A DNA stretch of 29,599 nucleotides from a virus, in the IMG/VR virus record IMGVR_UViG_3300048919_000253, positions 1 to 29,599 of that record, one strand, 5' to 3'. A program made the position numbers and the translations under genes. A model generated the notes under the pieces. The model did no database searches, was not told where the DNA came from, and saw only the letters and a list, made by a program, of their open reading frames with translations. Position 1 is the first letter of the stretch. Every line of letters starts with the position of its first letter. Positions 6,898 through 13,530 of the stretch are shown here, one piece after another.

Positions 6898-7251
6898 ATG
6901 GAGCATACACCAACACGCGACGCTTACTTCGCCGGCCTGCTGGATGGCGAGGCGGCTTTCATGCTTTTTCGCAAGCCTGGCAGGGCACCTATTCCCGCCA
7001 TCGAAATCAACATGACCTGCAAAGCGACACTGGACGCTCTCGCTGCCTATTTCGGTGGCAATGTGCGTTCGCGCAAAATATCCGCGATCAGCAAGAAGCC
7101 GCAATTTCGCTGGAGGGCAGAAGCTATGCGCGCGCGTGAAGTGGTGACAGCTATCCACCCCTATGTCATCACCAGGCGCGAAGCGGTGGAAAGGTTCATC
7201 GCGGTGTGGAGCGAGCTGGGGTTGTGGGAGAACGCAAGCATCAAGGATTGA
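6898..7251 (+). CDS. LAGLIDADG homing endonuclease, single motif
   Basis: A 117-residue protein. Residues 10-21 read Tyr-Phe-Ala-Gly-Leu-Leu-Asp-Gly-Glu-Ala-Ala-Phe, the LAGLIDADG helix with its catalytic acidic residue. It is followed by the expected alternating strands, a Phe-Gly-Gly turn, a basic strand with Phe-Arg-Trp and an Ile-x-Pro-Tyr segment. One motif means it should act as a homodimer cutting a long DNA site. The start at 6898 is chosen because the motif follows closely; an upstream in-frame ATG at 6834 overlaps the previous gene. AT content is higher than in neighbours, fitting a mobile gene. It stands alone with no visible intron and lies between hairpins at 6853-6883 and 7305-7338. 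Confidence 0.8.
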   Translation: MEHTPTRDAYFAGLLDGEAAFMLFRKPGRAPIPAIEINMTCKATLDALAAYFGGNVRSRKISAISKKPQFRWRAEAMRAREVVTAIHPYVITRREAVERFIAVWSELGLWENASIKD

Positions 7252-7484
7252 AGCCCAGGACAATCCCAAAGCGGGCCGCAAAGCCCAGGCCGCCCACGTG
7301 CATGAAGGGGCACCCCATCACGGAATGGGGTGCCCCTTGCCATGTGTGCGATGCAGAAGCCGCTGCTTTCGCCGCCCAGCTCGGCAATCCGCCCGAGGAG
7401 CTGGTGGTGCGCACCTATGACGGCAAAGCCACCTATTTCCGCATCCCCAAGCACCTCCGACCGCGCCTCAAATCCCGACGGTGA
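7248..7484 (+). CDS. Small basic CxxC protein
   Basis: A 78-residue protein if the TTG at 7248, overlapping the previous stop, is the start. The ATG at 7302 is possible but would cut off a Cys just before Met-Lys-Gly-His-Pro, which looks like part of the metal site Cys-x-Lys-Gly-His-Pro...Cys-x-x-Cys. The N terminus is Lys/Arg/Pro-rich, and the C terminus ends in a basic tail. A perfect 14-bp hairpin (7305-7338) is embedded in the coding sequence. Function unknown. Confidence 0.5.
   Translation: MKPRTIPKRAAKPRPPTCMKGHPITEWGAPCHVCDAEAAAFAAQLGNPPEELVVRTYDGKATYFRIPKHLRPRLKSRR
7305..7338 (+). terminator. Perfect 14-bp hairpin inside a small gene
   Basis: AAGGGGCACCCCAT (7305-7318) and ATGGGGTGCCCCTT (7325-7338) are exact reverse complements around a six-base loop. 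It resembles an intrinsic terminator without a long T run. It lies about 55 bases after the homing endonuclease stop and inside the next small reading frame, so it may end the endonuclease transcript or regulate the downstream gene. Confidence 0.5.
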
Positions 7485-7538
7485 CGGCCACCAGGTGACT
7501 GCGCTATGTGTCGCGCTCCAACTCTCCAGGAGCCGAAC

Positions 7539-8009
7539 ATGAAGCCAGCAGTGATAGAGGGCAGCACCCACGCCTTGGGCGCTCCCCACAAGTGGGACCA
7601 GGAGGCCAACGGACGTTGCACCGTCCTCCATGTGAAGGCGGAGGTGATCCAAGGCATTGGCTTTCTTCGCTCGGCCTGGGAACCGGAGGAAGCGGACCCT
7701 GGCCTGCTACTTGCCGGCGCGCGCATGGTTCTGGGCATCGCCGGAAGCCCGGACCAGAACAACCAGATTGCGCACCCCGTCGTTCACCTCGCGTTGACAG
7801 ACGTGCCGGAGGACATACCGCCCACGCTCACCGCTCGCCAGTTCGTTCAGCCCGACGGCAGCCAGGCCCTGCACGTGGAAATGATCTTTGGCCCTGGCAA
7901 ACGCGGCGTGGCCACCGTTTCCATGAACGCCTCGCCTTTCCACGAAGCCGTGGCGCTGGGTGCGGAGAACATCACCGAAATGGCCCGCCTTCGCGAGTGG
8001 ATTGCCTAA
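7539..8009 (+). CDS. Hypothetical protein upstream of the methyltransferase
   Basis: A 156-residue protein. I place the start at 7539 because CCAGGAG lies nine to ten bases upstream, rather than at the ATG at 7506. The sequence has strands and helices with no Cys motif beyond a single Cys, no membrane segment and a C-terminal helix. Its stop overlaps the ATG of the ParB-methyltransferase gene by one base (TAATG), so the two are probably translated together. Whether it affects the methyltransferase is unknown. Confidence 0.65.
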   Translation: MKPAVIEGSTHALGAPHKWDQEANGRCTVLHVKAEVIQGIGFLRSAWEPEEADPGLLLAGARMVLGIAGSPDQNNQIAHPVVHLALTDVPEDIPPTLTARQFVQPDGSQALHVEMIFGPGKRGVATVSMNASPFHEAVALGAENITEMARLREWIA

Positions 8010-9331
8010 TGGCTGCCCCGAAGATCACGCTGCGCAAGGCGGCCGAGCTGCGCGCCGATCCGCGCAACGCTCGCACGCACTCGCCCGACCAGGTGCGCCA
8101 GCTCGCCAACGCGCTCCTGGAGTTCGGCTTTACCAGCCCGATCCTGGTGGACGGCGCGGACAAGCTGGACATTGCCGCCGGCCACGGACGCACGGAGGCC
8201 GCCCTGCTGGTCTATGCCGAGGGCGGCACGCTCCGCTTCCCCAACGGCGACCCGCTCCCCGCCGGCACGGTGCCCACTCTGGACGTGTCCGGGTGGACGC
8301 CAGAACAGCGCCGCGCCTATGTGGTGGCAGACAACCGCCTGGCCGAGCTGGCCGGCTGGGATGAGGGTATGCTGCGCGAGGAGCTGGACGCCCTTGCCGG
8401 CGCGGACTTCTCCCTGGACACCATCGGGTTCGACACCGATGCCCTGGCCGCCCTGGCCGCGCCACCAACCACCGAACCCAGCGGCGACGCGGTGCCCGCC
8501 GGCACGATCAAGCCGGATACCGACCTGGACCTGGTGCCCGAACCCCCTGCCGATCCTGTCACGATCCGGGGTGACGTGTGGCAGCTCGACCAGCACCTGG
8601 TGGGATGCCTGGACAGCACCACCGACGCGGCACGCGAACTCTACGGCCAGGTGGACCTGGTGGCGACTGATCCGCCCTATTGCTCCGGCGGGTTCCAGGA
8701 ATCGGGCAAGTCCTCCGGCTCCGTCGGGGTGCGGAACGAACAGAAGAAGGTGGCGAACGATCGCCTTTCCACGCGCGGCTACCAGGCCCTCATGAAGGCG
8801 GCGGTGTTCGCGATCCCATCCCAGTTCTTCCTGGTGTTCACCGACTGGCGCATGTGGACTTACCTGTTCGACCTGGCGGAGGGCAGCGGCGCTGGCGTGC
8901 GCTCCATGATCGTCTGGAACAAGGGCAATGCCGGCATGGGGCGCGGCTGGCGCGCGCAACATGAGCTGATCCTATGGGGCTGCCGCGCGTCGCCGCCCTA
9001 TGAGGATGGGTTTGGCGGCCTGGGCAACGTGCGCACGATCGGCCGGCAGTCCAACGACCTCCACACTACCCAGAAGCCGGTGGAACTTATGCGCGAGCTG
9101 ATCCGCAACACGCCCTGGGCCAAGGTGGTGGCCGATCCGTTCGGCGGCTCCGGCACAACCCTGATCGCGTGCGAGGCCGAGGGCGTGGCGTGCCGCACCA
9201 CGGAGCTGGACCCGGCCTATGTGGACACGATCGTGCGCCGCTGGGAAGAAGCCACCGGCGGCCAGGCGATCCACAAGGCCACCGGCAAGACGTTCGCGGA
9301 GATTGCAGCGGAGCGGCTTGCATCCGCGTGA
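8009..9331 (+). CDS. ParB-like domain fused to N6/N4 DNA methyltransferase
   Basis: A 440-residue protein. Residues about 8-75 are a ParB/Srx-type domain (Asn-Ala-Arg-Thr-His, then Leu-x-x-Phe-Gly-Phe-x-x-Pro-Ile and Gly-His-Gly-Arg). The C-terminal part is a methyltransferase: the catalytic Asp-Pro-Pro-Tyr starts at residue 221, Thr-Thr-Gln-Lys-Pro-Val-Glu-Leu follows, and the AdoMet-binding Asp-Pro-Phe-Gly-Gly-Ser-Gly-Thr-Thr begins at residue 376. This order (DPPY before FxGxG) is the beta class, methylating adenine-N6 or cytosine-N4; DPPY favours adenine. No restriction enzyme is nearby, so it looks like an orphan phage methyltransferase, perhaps protecting phage DNA. The site is unknown. 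Confidence 0.9.
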   Translation: MAAPKITLRKAAELRADPRNARTHSPDQVRQLANALLEFGFTSPILVDGADKLDIAAGHGRTEAALLVYAEGGTLRFPNGDPLPAGTVPTLDVSGWTPEQRRAYVVADNRLAELAGWDEGMLREELDALAGADFSLDTIGFDTDALAALAAPPTTEPSGDAVPAGTIKPDTDLDLVPEPPADPVTIRGDVWQLDQHLVGCLDSTTDAARELYGQVDLVATDPPYCSGGFQESGKSSGSVGVRNEQKKVANDRLSTRGYQALMKAAVFAIPSQFFLVFTDWRMWTYLFDLAEGSGAGVRSMIVWNKGNAGMGRGWRAQHELILWGCRASPPYEDGFGGLGNVRTIGRQSNDLHTTQKPVELMRELIRNTPWAKVVADPFGGSGTTLIACEAEGVACRTTELDPAYVDTIVRRWEEATGGQAIHKATGKTFAEIAAERLASA

Positions 9332-9393
9332 ACCGGACGCTATGTGACGGACGGGGCGAAGACGACTGCCGGCCATGGTGGCAAGCCCTAGAA

Positions 9394-9799
9394 GGAACCT
9401 AGTTCCGAAGCGTAACGATGGCCGGGCTTTGCAACGCGGGTCACGTGTTGACGCTGACGTCTAGCGTAAAGCGCGTGACAGCCGGAGAGACGGCAGCCGA
9501 GCGGAGGACGTGGGCGGTAGGCGGCCCAGCACTGCATTGCGCAGACGATCCTCCGACCAGTTCCCGCAAGGGGCGATGGGGTCCGGTGGGTTATCCGCCA
9601 CCCGGATTAAACAAGAGGGAGCTGGCCAGCGGCACTGTCCGCACGGCTGATCGGAAGCGATCAATTCGCCCCCATCGAATGGATAGCCGGCCTGGGCAGC
9701 CGGAGGGCGCAAGTCCTGGGTAAAGGCGGCCGAAAGGCGCGGTGCGAAAACCCCGACTGCCACCCACGGGAGGCCCCACTGGAAACGGTGGGGCCTTTC
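9394..9799 (+). ncRNA. Candidate structured noncoding RNA, about 400 nt
   Basis: The 511 bases from 9332 to 9842 contain no credible gene but are dense in pairing. I see GGAAC/GTTCC (9394-9406) and GTCACG/CGTGAC (9440-9445, 9474-9479) enclosing ACGCT/AGCGT. CGGAGGA/TCCTCCG (9502-9508, 9549-9555) encloses two hairpins (9511-9528 and 9532-9544). Then come CCC-GCAA-GGG (9563-9572), a bulged eight-pair hairpin (9582-9606) and GCGG/CCGC (9629-9642). CGGCT/AGCCG (9644-9648, 9685-9689) encloses two hairpins (GATC/GATC and ATTCG/CGAAT). GCC-GAAA-GGC (9729-9738) and a terminator-like stem (9771-9796) complete it. It matches no tRNA, tmRNA or RNase P landmark I know. The 5' end is not defined, and strand is inferred from the terminator and neighbours. 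Confidence 0.45.
9771..9799 (+). terminator. Intrinsic terminator
   Basis: AGGCCCCAC (9771-9779) pairs perfectly with GTGGGGCCT (9788-9796) over an eight-base loop, followed by TT then CGCG. It closes the gene-free structured region and precedes a gene with its own ribosome site at 9843. The T run is short, as in the other hairpins here. Confidence 0.6.
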
Positions 9800-9842
9800 G
9801 CGTATCTGGGGAAAGCGCGCCAAGCGCACCAGGAGACGAACC

Positions 9843-10013
9843 ATGCCCGACACCTTCACCGACGACGAATTGCAAGCCGAGCGCATCCGGGCCGAGAAGC
9901 TGGCCCACCTCTGCCTGCTGCACGGCCAAATGGACGGCGGCAAGGCCATGCAATCGGTGGCCGATGCCATTTCCCATGAACAGGTGCTCCGTGCCCGCAA
10001 GCGCGGGGAATAA
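9843..10013 (+). CDS. Hypothetical tiny helical protein
   Basis: A 56-residue protein with a good ribosome site (CAGGAGACG) upstream. It is predicted to be almost wholly helical, with an acidic N terminus and basic C terminus. It overlaps the start of the ASCH gene. Its size and layout resemble many small phage helical proteins. Function unknown. Confidence 0.55.
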   Translation: MPDTFTDDELQAERIRAEKLAHLCLLHGQMDGGKAMQSVADAISHEQVLRARKRGE

Positions 10014-10434
10014 GCTGCCGCCGGTTCTCTCCGTCCGCCAGCCCTGGGCCTTCGCCATCATGCGCGGGGGCAAGGACGTGGAAAACCGGCCGCGCCGCCT
10101 GAACTATCGCGGCCCCCTGCTGATCCATGCAAGCGCCGGCATGACGGTGGACGAAGCGGAGGACTTCCGCGACTTCATCGTGGCCCAGGGCCTTCGTGGT
10201 CCATGGTGCGAAGGGGTGAAAGCCCTGGAGTTGCCGCGCGGCGTGATCGTGGGGGTGGTGGACATGGTGGATTGCTTGAACGACAGCCCCAGCCCATGGT
10301 TCATGGGCAAGTTCGGCTATGTCCTCGCCAACCCCAGGCCCTTCGCTTCCCCGATCGCGGCAAAGGGCCAGCTAGGCCTCTGGCGTGTTCCTCCGCAGCT
10401 ATCGGCAGCGGTGGCGCAGCAGATCACCGCATAA
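9976..10434 (+). CDS. ASCH-domain protein
   Basis: A 152-residue protein from the ATG at 9976; GTG at 9991 is an alternative, and neither has a strong ribosome site. Residues 19-53 carry the ASCH signature: Leu-Ser-Val-Arg-Gln-Pro-Trp-Ala, then Gly31-x-Lys33-x-x-Glu36-x-Arg38, then Tyr-Arg-Gly-Pro-Leu-Leu-Ile-His-Ala-Ser. Later there is a strand with Gly-Val-Ile-Val-Gly-Val-Val-Asp and a Gly-x-Leu-Gly-Leu-Trp end. ASCH folds are PUA-related and proposed to bind RNA or modified nucleosides; some members are nucleases or amidohydrolases. It lies directly after the candidate structured RNA and just before the terminase genes. Confidence 0.8.
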   Translation: MNRCSVPASAGNKLPPVLSVRQPWAFAIMRGGKDVENRPRRLNYRGPLLIHASAGMTVDEAEDFRDFIVAQGLRGPWCEGVKALELPRGVIVGVVDMVDCLNDSPSPWFMGKFGYVLANPRPFASPIAAKGQLGLWRVPPQLSAAVAQQITA

Positions 10435-10443
10435 CCCACAACA

Positions 10444-10498
10444 GGCCCCTGTCAGTTCTAGCCTAAGTCGAACAATGGCGATGGACTCGACGGGGGCC
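10444..10498 (+). promoter_or_regulatory. Long-armed hairpin upstream of terminase
   Basis: GGCCCCTGTC (10444-10453) pairs with GACGGGGGCC (10489-10498) with one G-T wobble, and GTTC/GAAC (10455-10458, 10470-10473) pairs inside. It fills the 88-base gap between the ASCH gene and the small terminase, so it is either a terminator-type element or a leader structure. No T run follows. Confidence 0.4.
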
Positions 10499-10522
10499 GC
10501 TTCAAGGCATAGATTTCCGGCC

Positions 10523-11047
10523 ATGACGGATGGACGCGCAAACAACGGTGGGCCACGCCCGAAGACTCGCGACAACGACGCGCGCGGCGCGCCCAAGGGA
10601 GCTATGGGCCAGCCGCCCTTTGAACCTACCCAGGAACAGCGCGACCGCGTGCGCACGCTGGCCAAGGCCTTTCCCGCCCATGCCCGCCACTACATCGCCC
10701 GCCTGCTGTCGATCAGCGTGGCGACCCTGGACCGCCATTTCCATGACGACATGGAGCTGGGCCGCGCCGAAATGCTTGCGAGCGTCGCCGCCCAGGTGGT
10801 GAACCGCGCCATGAACGCCGCGCACGAAACCGCGAAGGGCGACCTGGACGCGCAGAAGTTCATCCTGGCGCGCCTGGGTGGCTGGTCCACAAAGCTGGAG
10901 GTGACGGGCAAAGATGGTGGCCCGGTCCAGTTCAAGGACTTTGACCTGTCCAGCCTGACGGAGGAGGAGAAGCGCCTCCTGCTGGGCACAGTGGACAAGC
11001 TGCTGGACGGCCCGGCCGAGGGCGAGGACGATGCGCCTACCGCCTAA
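10523..11047 (+). CDS. Terminase small subunit
   Basis: A 174-residue protein from the ATG at 10523; an in-frame ATG at 10475 is an alternative, and neither has a strong ribosome site. The N terminus is Gly/Arg-rich and flexible. A helix-turn-helix-like stretch follows (Tyr-Ile-Ala-Arg-Leu-Leu-Ser-Ile-Ser-Val-Ala-Thr-Leu-x-Arg-His-Phe), then a helical oligomerisation part and an acidic C terminus. In the family this subunit recognises the packaging site on phage DNA and loads the large subunit. The call rests on the DNA-binding pattern and on its position directly before the large terminase, which it overlaps by 17 bases. Confidence 0.75.
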   Translation: MTDGRANNGGPRPKTRDNDARGAPKGAMGQPPFEPTQEQRDRVRTLAKAFPAHARHYIARLLSISVATLDRHFHDDMELGRAEMLASVAAQVVNRAMNAAHETAKGDLDAQKFILARLGGWSTKLEVTGKDGGPVQFKDFDLSSLTEEEKRLLLGTVDKLLDGPAEGEDDAPTA

Positions 11048-12665
11048 CCTGGTGACGATGGACGCGGCCCAGCTCCGTCACCTACGCGAACAGATCAAGC
11101 GGGAGTTGGAAGCGGCCGAGCTGGAGCGCACCAGGCAGAACGCAGAGGCCATCCGCAACCGTTGCCGCGATTCATTCGCGGAGTTCGTCAAGGCCGCCTG
11201 GCATGTGATCGAACCGGGCACAAAGCTCCGCTGGAATTGGCACCTCCAGGCCATGTGCGATCACCTCCAGGCGATCACCGAAGGCCGGTTGACGCCCTGG
11301 CTTATCATCAACGTGCCCCCCGGCAGCTCCAAGTCCACCATTGTCACTGTCATGTGGCAGGCTTGGGAGTGGGGGCCGAAAGGCTTGCGCCACCGCCGCT
11401 TTGTTTCGTCCTCATTTGAGGATGGCAACGTCACGCGCGACACGCGCAAGACGCGCGACCTGGTGCAATCGGAGTGGTTCGGCACGCTATGGCCAGAGGT
11501 GCTGGAGGCAAACGGCAAGCTGCTGCGCTCCGGCGAAACCAGCTTCGCCAACAGCGCCACCGGATCGCGCGAGGGTGTGGCATTCGGCAGCATTACCGGC
11601 AAGCGCGGCGACGTGGTTATCATTGACGACCCGCACTCGCTCAAAGGCGCGGAGTCGGAGGCCCAGCGCAATGAGACGGTGCGCCTGTTCCTGGAAGGTG
11701 GTTTGAACCGATCGAACGACGCGCTCACCTCCGCCATGGTGATCGTCATGCAGCGGTTGCACCAGGACGACCTAACCGGCGCGGTGCTCGCACGCGACCT
11801 GGGCTTTGTCCACCTCATGATTCCCATGGAGTTCGAGCCGTCGCGTCGCTGCCGCACCCCGCTCCAGGTAGACGACGGCGCGGGCGGAAAGCGCGACTGG
11901 ACGGACCCGCGCTCCTACCTGGGCGAACTCATGGACCCCACCCGCTTCCCCAAGGAAGCCGTGGAGCGCCAGAAGAAGGCCGGCCCCTATGCCTGGTCCG
12001 GCCAGTATCAGCAGAACCCCGTGCCGCGCGAGGGCGGCCTGTTTGACGTGGACAAGCTCGGCCCCGACAATATCGTGGCGGCAGCTCCAGGCGGCGGCCA
12101 GGTGGTGGCAGGCTGGGACATTGCCGGCAGCAAGCGCAAGACTTCGCCCTACACCGTGCGCGTGCTGTTCAAGCGCATTGGCGGGGACATTTACGTCCTG
12201 GACGTGAAGCGCCGCCGCACCAACCCCACCGAACTGAACGCCATGGTGGAGGAGGTGTCGAAACAAGATGCCTTGGACTATCCCGGCCTCCTCATTTCGC
12301 TACCGCAGGACCCTGGAGCCACGGGCAAGGTGGTGAAGTGGAACTGGGCCGAGAAGCTCATGGGGCTGCGCTACAAGATCACGCCGGAGACGGGCGACAA
12401 GGAGACGCGCGCCGGCCTGTTCGCTGCCCATGTGGGTGTCGGCCGCGTGTTCCTGGTCCGCGCGGCCTGGAACAGCGAATATATCGAGGAGCTGCGCAAC
12501 TTCCCCAGCGGCACCTACAAGGACCAGGTGGACGCCAGCTCGCGCGCGTTTGGTGAGCTGGTGGGAATGCCTGCCCCGCCCCAGAATGCCGCGCCGGAAA
12601 CGGTGGACGCGGAGGTGGAAGCGGCTACACCTCAAACGGCCGAAACAATCGCGGACCCCTGGTGA
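11031..12665 (+). CDS. terL: Terminase large subunit
   Basis: A 544-residue packaging ATPase-nuclease. Walker A is Pro-Pro-Gly-Ser-Ser-Lys101-Ser-Thr (residues 96-103). Walker B is Val-Val-Ile-Ile-Asp199-Asp200-Pro-His. The C-terminal RNase H-like nuclease shows three acidic positions: Gly-Trp-Asp363 on the first strand, Asp391-Val-Lys, and Asp498-Gln-Val-Asp501 near the end. It pumps DNA into the prohead and makes the packaging cut. The Walker A has Ser-Ser-Lys in place of the more common Gly-Lys-Ser variants, as seen in a subset of phage terminases. Its start overlaps the small subunit; an ATG at 11058 is a less likely start. Confidence 0.93.
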   Translation: MRLPPNLVTMDAAQLRHLREQIKRELEAAELERTRQNAEAIRNRCRDSFAEFVKAAWHVIEPGTKLRWNWHLQAMCDHLQAITEGRLTPWLIINVPPGSSKSTIVTVMWQAWEWGPKGLRHRRFVSSSFEDGNVTRDTRKTRDLVQSEWFGTLWPEVLEANGKLLRSGETSFANSATGSREGVAFGSITGKRGDVVIIDDPHSLKGAESEAQRNETVRLFLEGGLNRSNDALTSAMVIVMQRLHQDDLTGAVLARDLGFVHLMIPMEFEPSRRCRTPLQVDDGAGGKRDWTDPRSYLGELMDPTRFPKEAVERQKKAGPYAWSGQYQQNPVPREGGLFDVDKLGPDNIVAAAPGGGQVVAGWDIAGSKRKTSPYTVRVLFKRIGGDIYVLDVKRRRTNPTELNAMVEEVSKQDALDYPGLLISLPQDPGATGKVVKWNWAEKLMGLRYKITPETGDKETRAGLFAAHVGVGRVFLVRAAWNSEYIEELRNFPSGTYKDQVDASSRAFGELVGMPAPPQNAAPETVDAEVEAATPQTAETIADPW

Positions 12666-12991
12666 TGGACCTGTTCGACAATTTCCCTGAACCAAAGCGC
12701 CAGGCCGCGCCGATCCCGCCACCTGTCAAGCAATCCTTGACGGCTGAACTTGTAAGTGAAGCTGAAGGGTTGCCACCGCCGCCACCCGCCGCGCGCCCTG
12801 CCATAGTCCAGACGGTGGCCAGCTTCGCTTGTCATTGTGGTTGCCGGGACGAAGTGCTGGAGCCAGCCCCAGAAACGGTAGAGTGCTGGTCGAAGGATTG
12901 CGGCCGGACAATGCACCGTTGGTCCCCGAACTATTTGGTGCCAGATCGCAATGCACGCCAGTTGACGGGGACCGAACAGGCGCGGATATAG
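12665..12991 (+). CDS. Small zinc-ribbon-like protein
   Basis: A 108-residue protein whose ATG overlaps the terminase stop by one base (TGATG). A GTG one codon earlier is possible. The N-terminal half is Pro-rich and probably unstructured. The C-terminal half has Cys-His-Cys-Gly-Cys followed by Cys-Trp-x-x-x-Cys-Gly and His-Arg-Trp, a compact metal-site pattern. Its position between terminase and portal suggests a packaging or head role, but nothing shows that directly. Confidence 0.6.
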   Translation: MDLFDNFPEPKRQAAPIPPPVKQSLTAELVSEAEGLPPPPPAARPAIVQTVASFACHCGCRDEVLEPAPETVECWSKDCGRTMHRWSPNYLVPDRNARQLTGTEQARI

Positions 12992-13013
12992 GGGCCTCCT
13001 CTCCTGGACGGCT

Positions 13014-13047
13014 GGACCTGGTGGCCACCTCTCTGTCCTCCAGGTCC
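13014..13047 (+). promoter_or_regulatory. Inverted repeat in leader
   Basis: GGACCTGG (13014-13021) and CCAGGTCC (13040-13047) are exact reverse complements 18 bases apart. They lie in the 101-base gap before a small gene with a strong ribosome site. It may be a leader hairpin or an operator. No T run follows, which argues against a simple terminator. Confidence 0.4.
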
Positions 13048-13092
13048 ACTGTCCTGGAGAGTTGCGCACCACCGATCCAAGGAGACGCTATT

Positions 13093-13401
13093 GTGTCGTT
13101 TTCCGTCAATGCACGCGCTGCCGATAAGGGCGAGCTGCGCGACTCCATCAACGACAAACTGGATGGCGTTGCCCTCCAGCAGTCCGCCCACAAGGCCGAC
13201 AACGAGCTGGCAAAGGACGTTGCCGGCAAGGCGATCGACATGCTGGACGACCTCCCCGAAGGCGATGCGCACGAATACAGCATCACGATCGCCGGATCGC
13301 TTGGCTGGAATCATCCCATCAAGGATGGCGAGACGCCCGATAAGTTCACTACCGTGAACCTGAATGTTTACGCTGGTGTGCTCGCCAAGCCTGCCGAATA
13401 A
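13093..13401 (+). CDS. Hypothetical small acidic protein
   Basis: A 102-residue protein starting at a GTG with AAGGAG nine bases before it. It is helical in the first half (Lys/Asp/Ala-rich, with Asp-Asn-Glu-Leu-Ala-Lys-Asp-Val) and beta-rich in the second, ending in Val-Asn-Leu-Asn-Val-Tyr. It stands alone between gaps rich in hairpins, with a terminator-like stem downstream, so it may be a separately controlled transcript. I do not recognise it; its position before the portal suggests a head-related or DNA-binding role. Confidence 0.65.
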   Translation: MSFSVNARAADKGELRDSINDKLDGVALQQSAHKADNELAKDVAGKAIDMLDDLPEGDAHEYSITIAGSLGWNHPIKDGETPDKFTTVNLNVYAGVLAKPAE

Positions 13402-13403
13402 CG

Positions 13404-13437
13404 GGCCTTCGGGCCTATATGGAGCTGGGCAACCAGC
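13404..13437 (+). other. Two tetraloop hairpins after a small gene
   Basis: GGCC-TTCG-GGCC (13404-13415) and GCTGG-GCAA-CCAGC (13424-13437) are adjacent stems capped by the stable UUCG and GNRA tetraloops. They lie directly before the terminator-like stem at 13440. They may stabilise the 3' end of the upstream message. Confidence 0.45.
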
Positions 13438-13439
13438 GG

Positions 13440-13468
13440 GGGCCGTCGGAGCGATCCGGCGGCCCTTT
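13440..13468 (+). terminator. Intrinsic terminator before portal
   Basis: GGGCCGTCGG (13440-13449) pairs with CCGGCGGCCC (13456-13465), one G-T wobble, over a six-base loop, followed by TTTCC. It would end the transcript of the preceding small gene. The portal gene starts 62 bases later. Confidence 0.6.
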
Positions 13469-13530
13469 CCATTCGCGTGGACCGGACGGCGGCAAAGCGA
13501 TATGCAGTGACGCGAAGGAGCACCCTAACC

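Noticed and set aside
9418-9723. 101-residue plus-strand frame in the gene-free block
   Set aside because: No ribosome site before the ATG, Arg/Pro/Gly/Ser-rich random-like composition, and the DNA is better explained by many paired stems.
9332-9842. tRNA or tmRNA in the structured block
   Set aside because: I found no GTTCRA-type T loop with a matching acceptor stem, and no CCA end. The stems do not form a cloverleaf.
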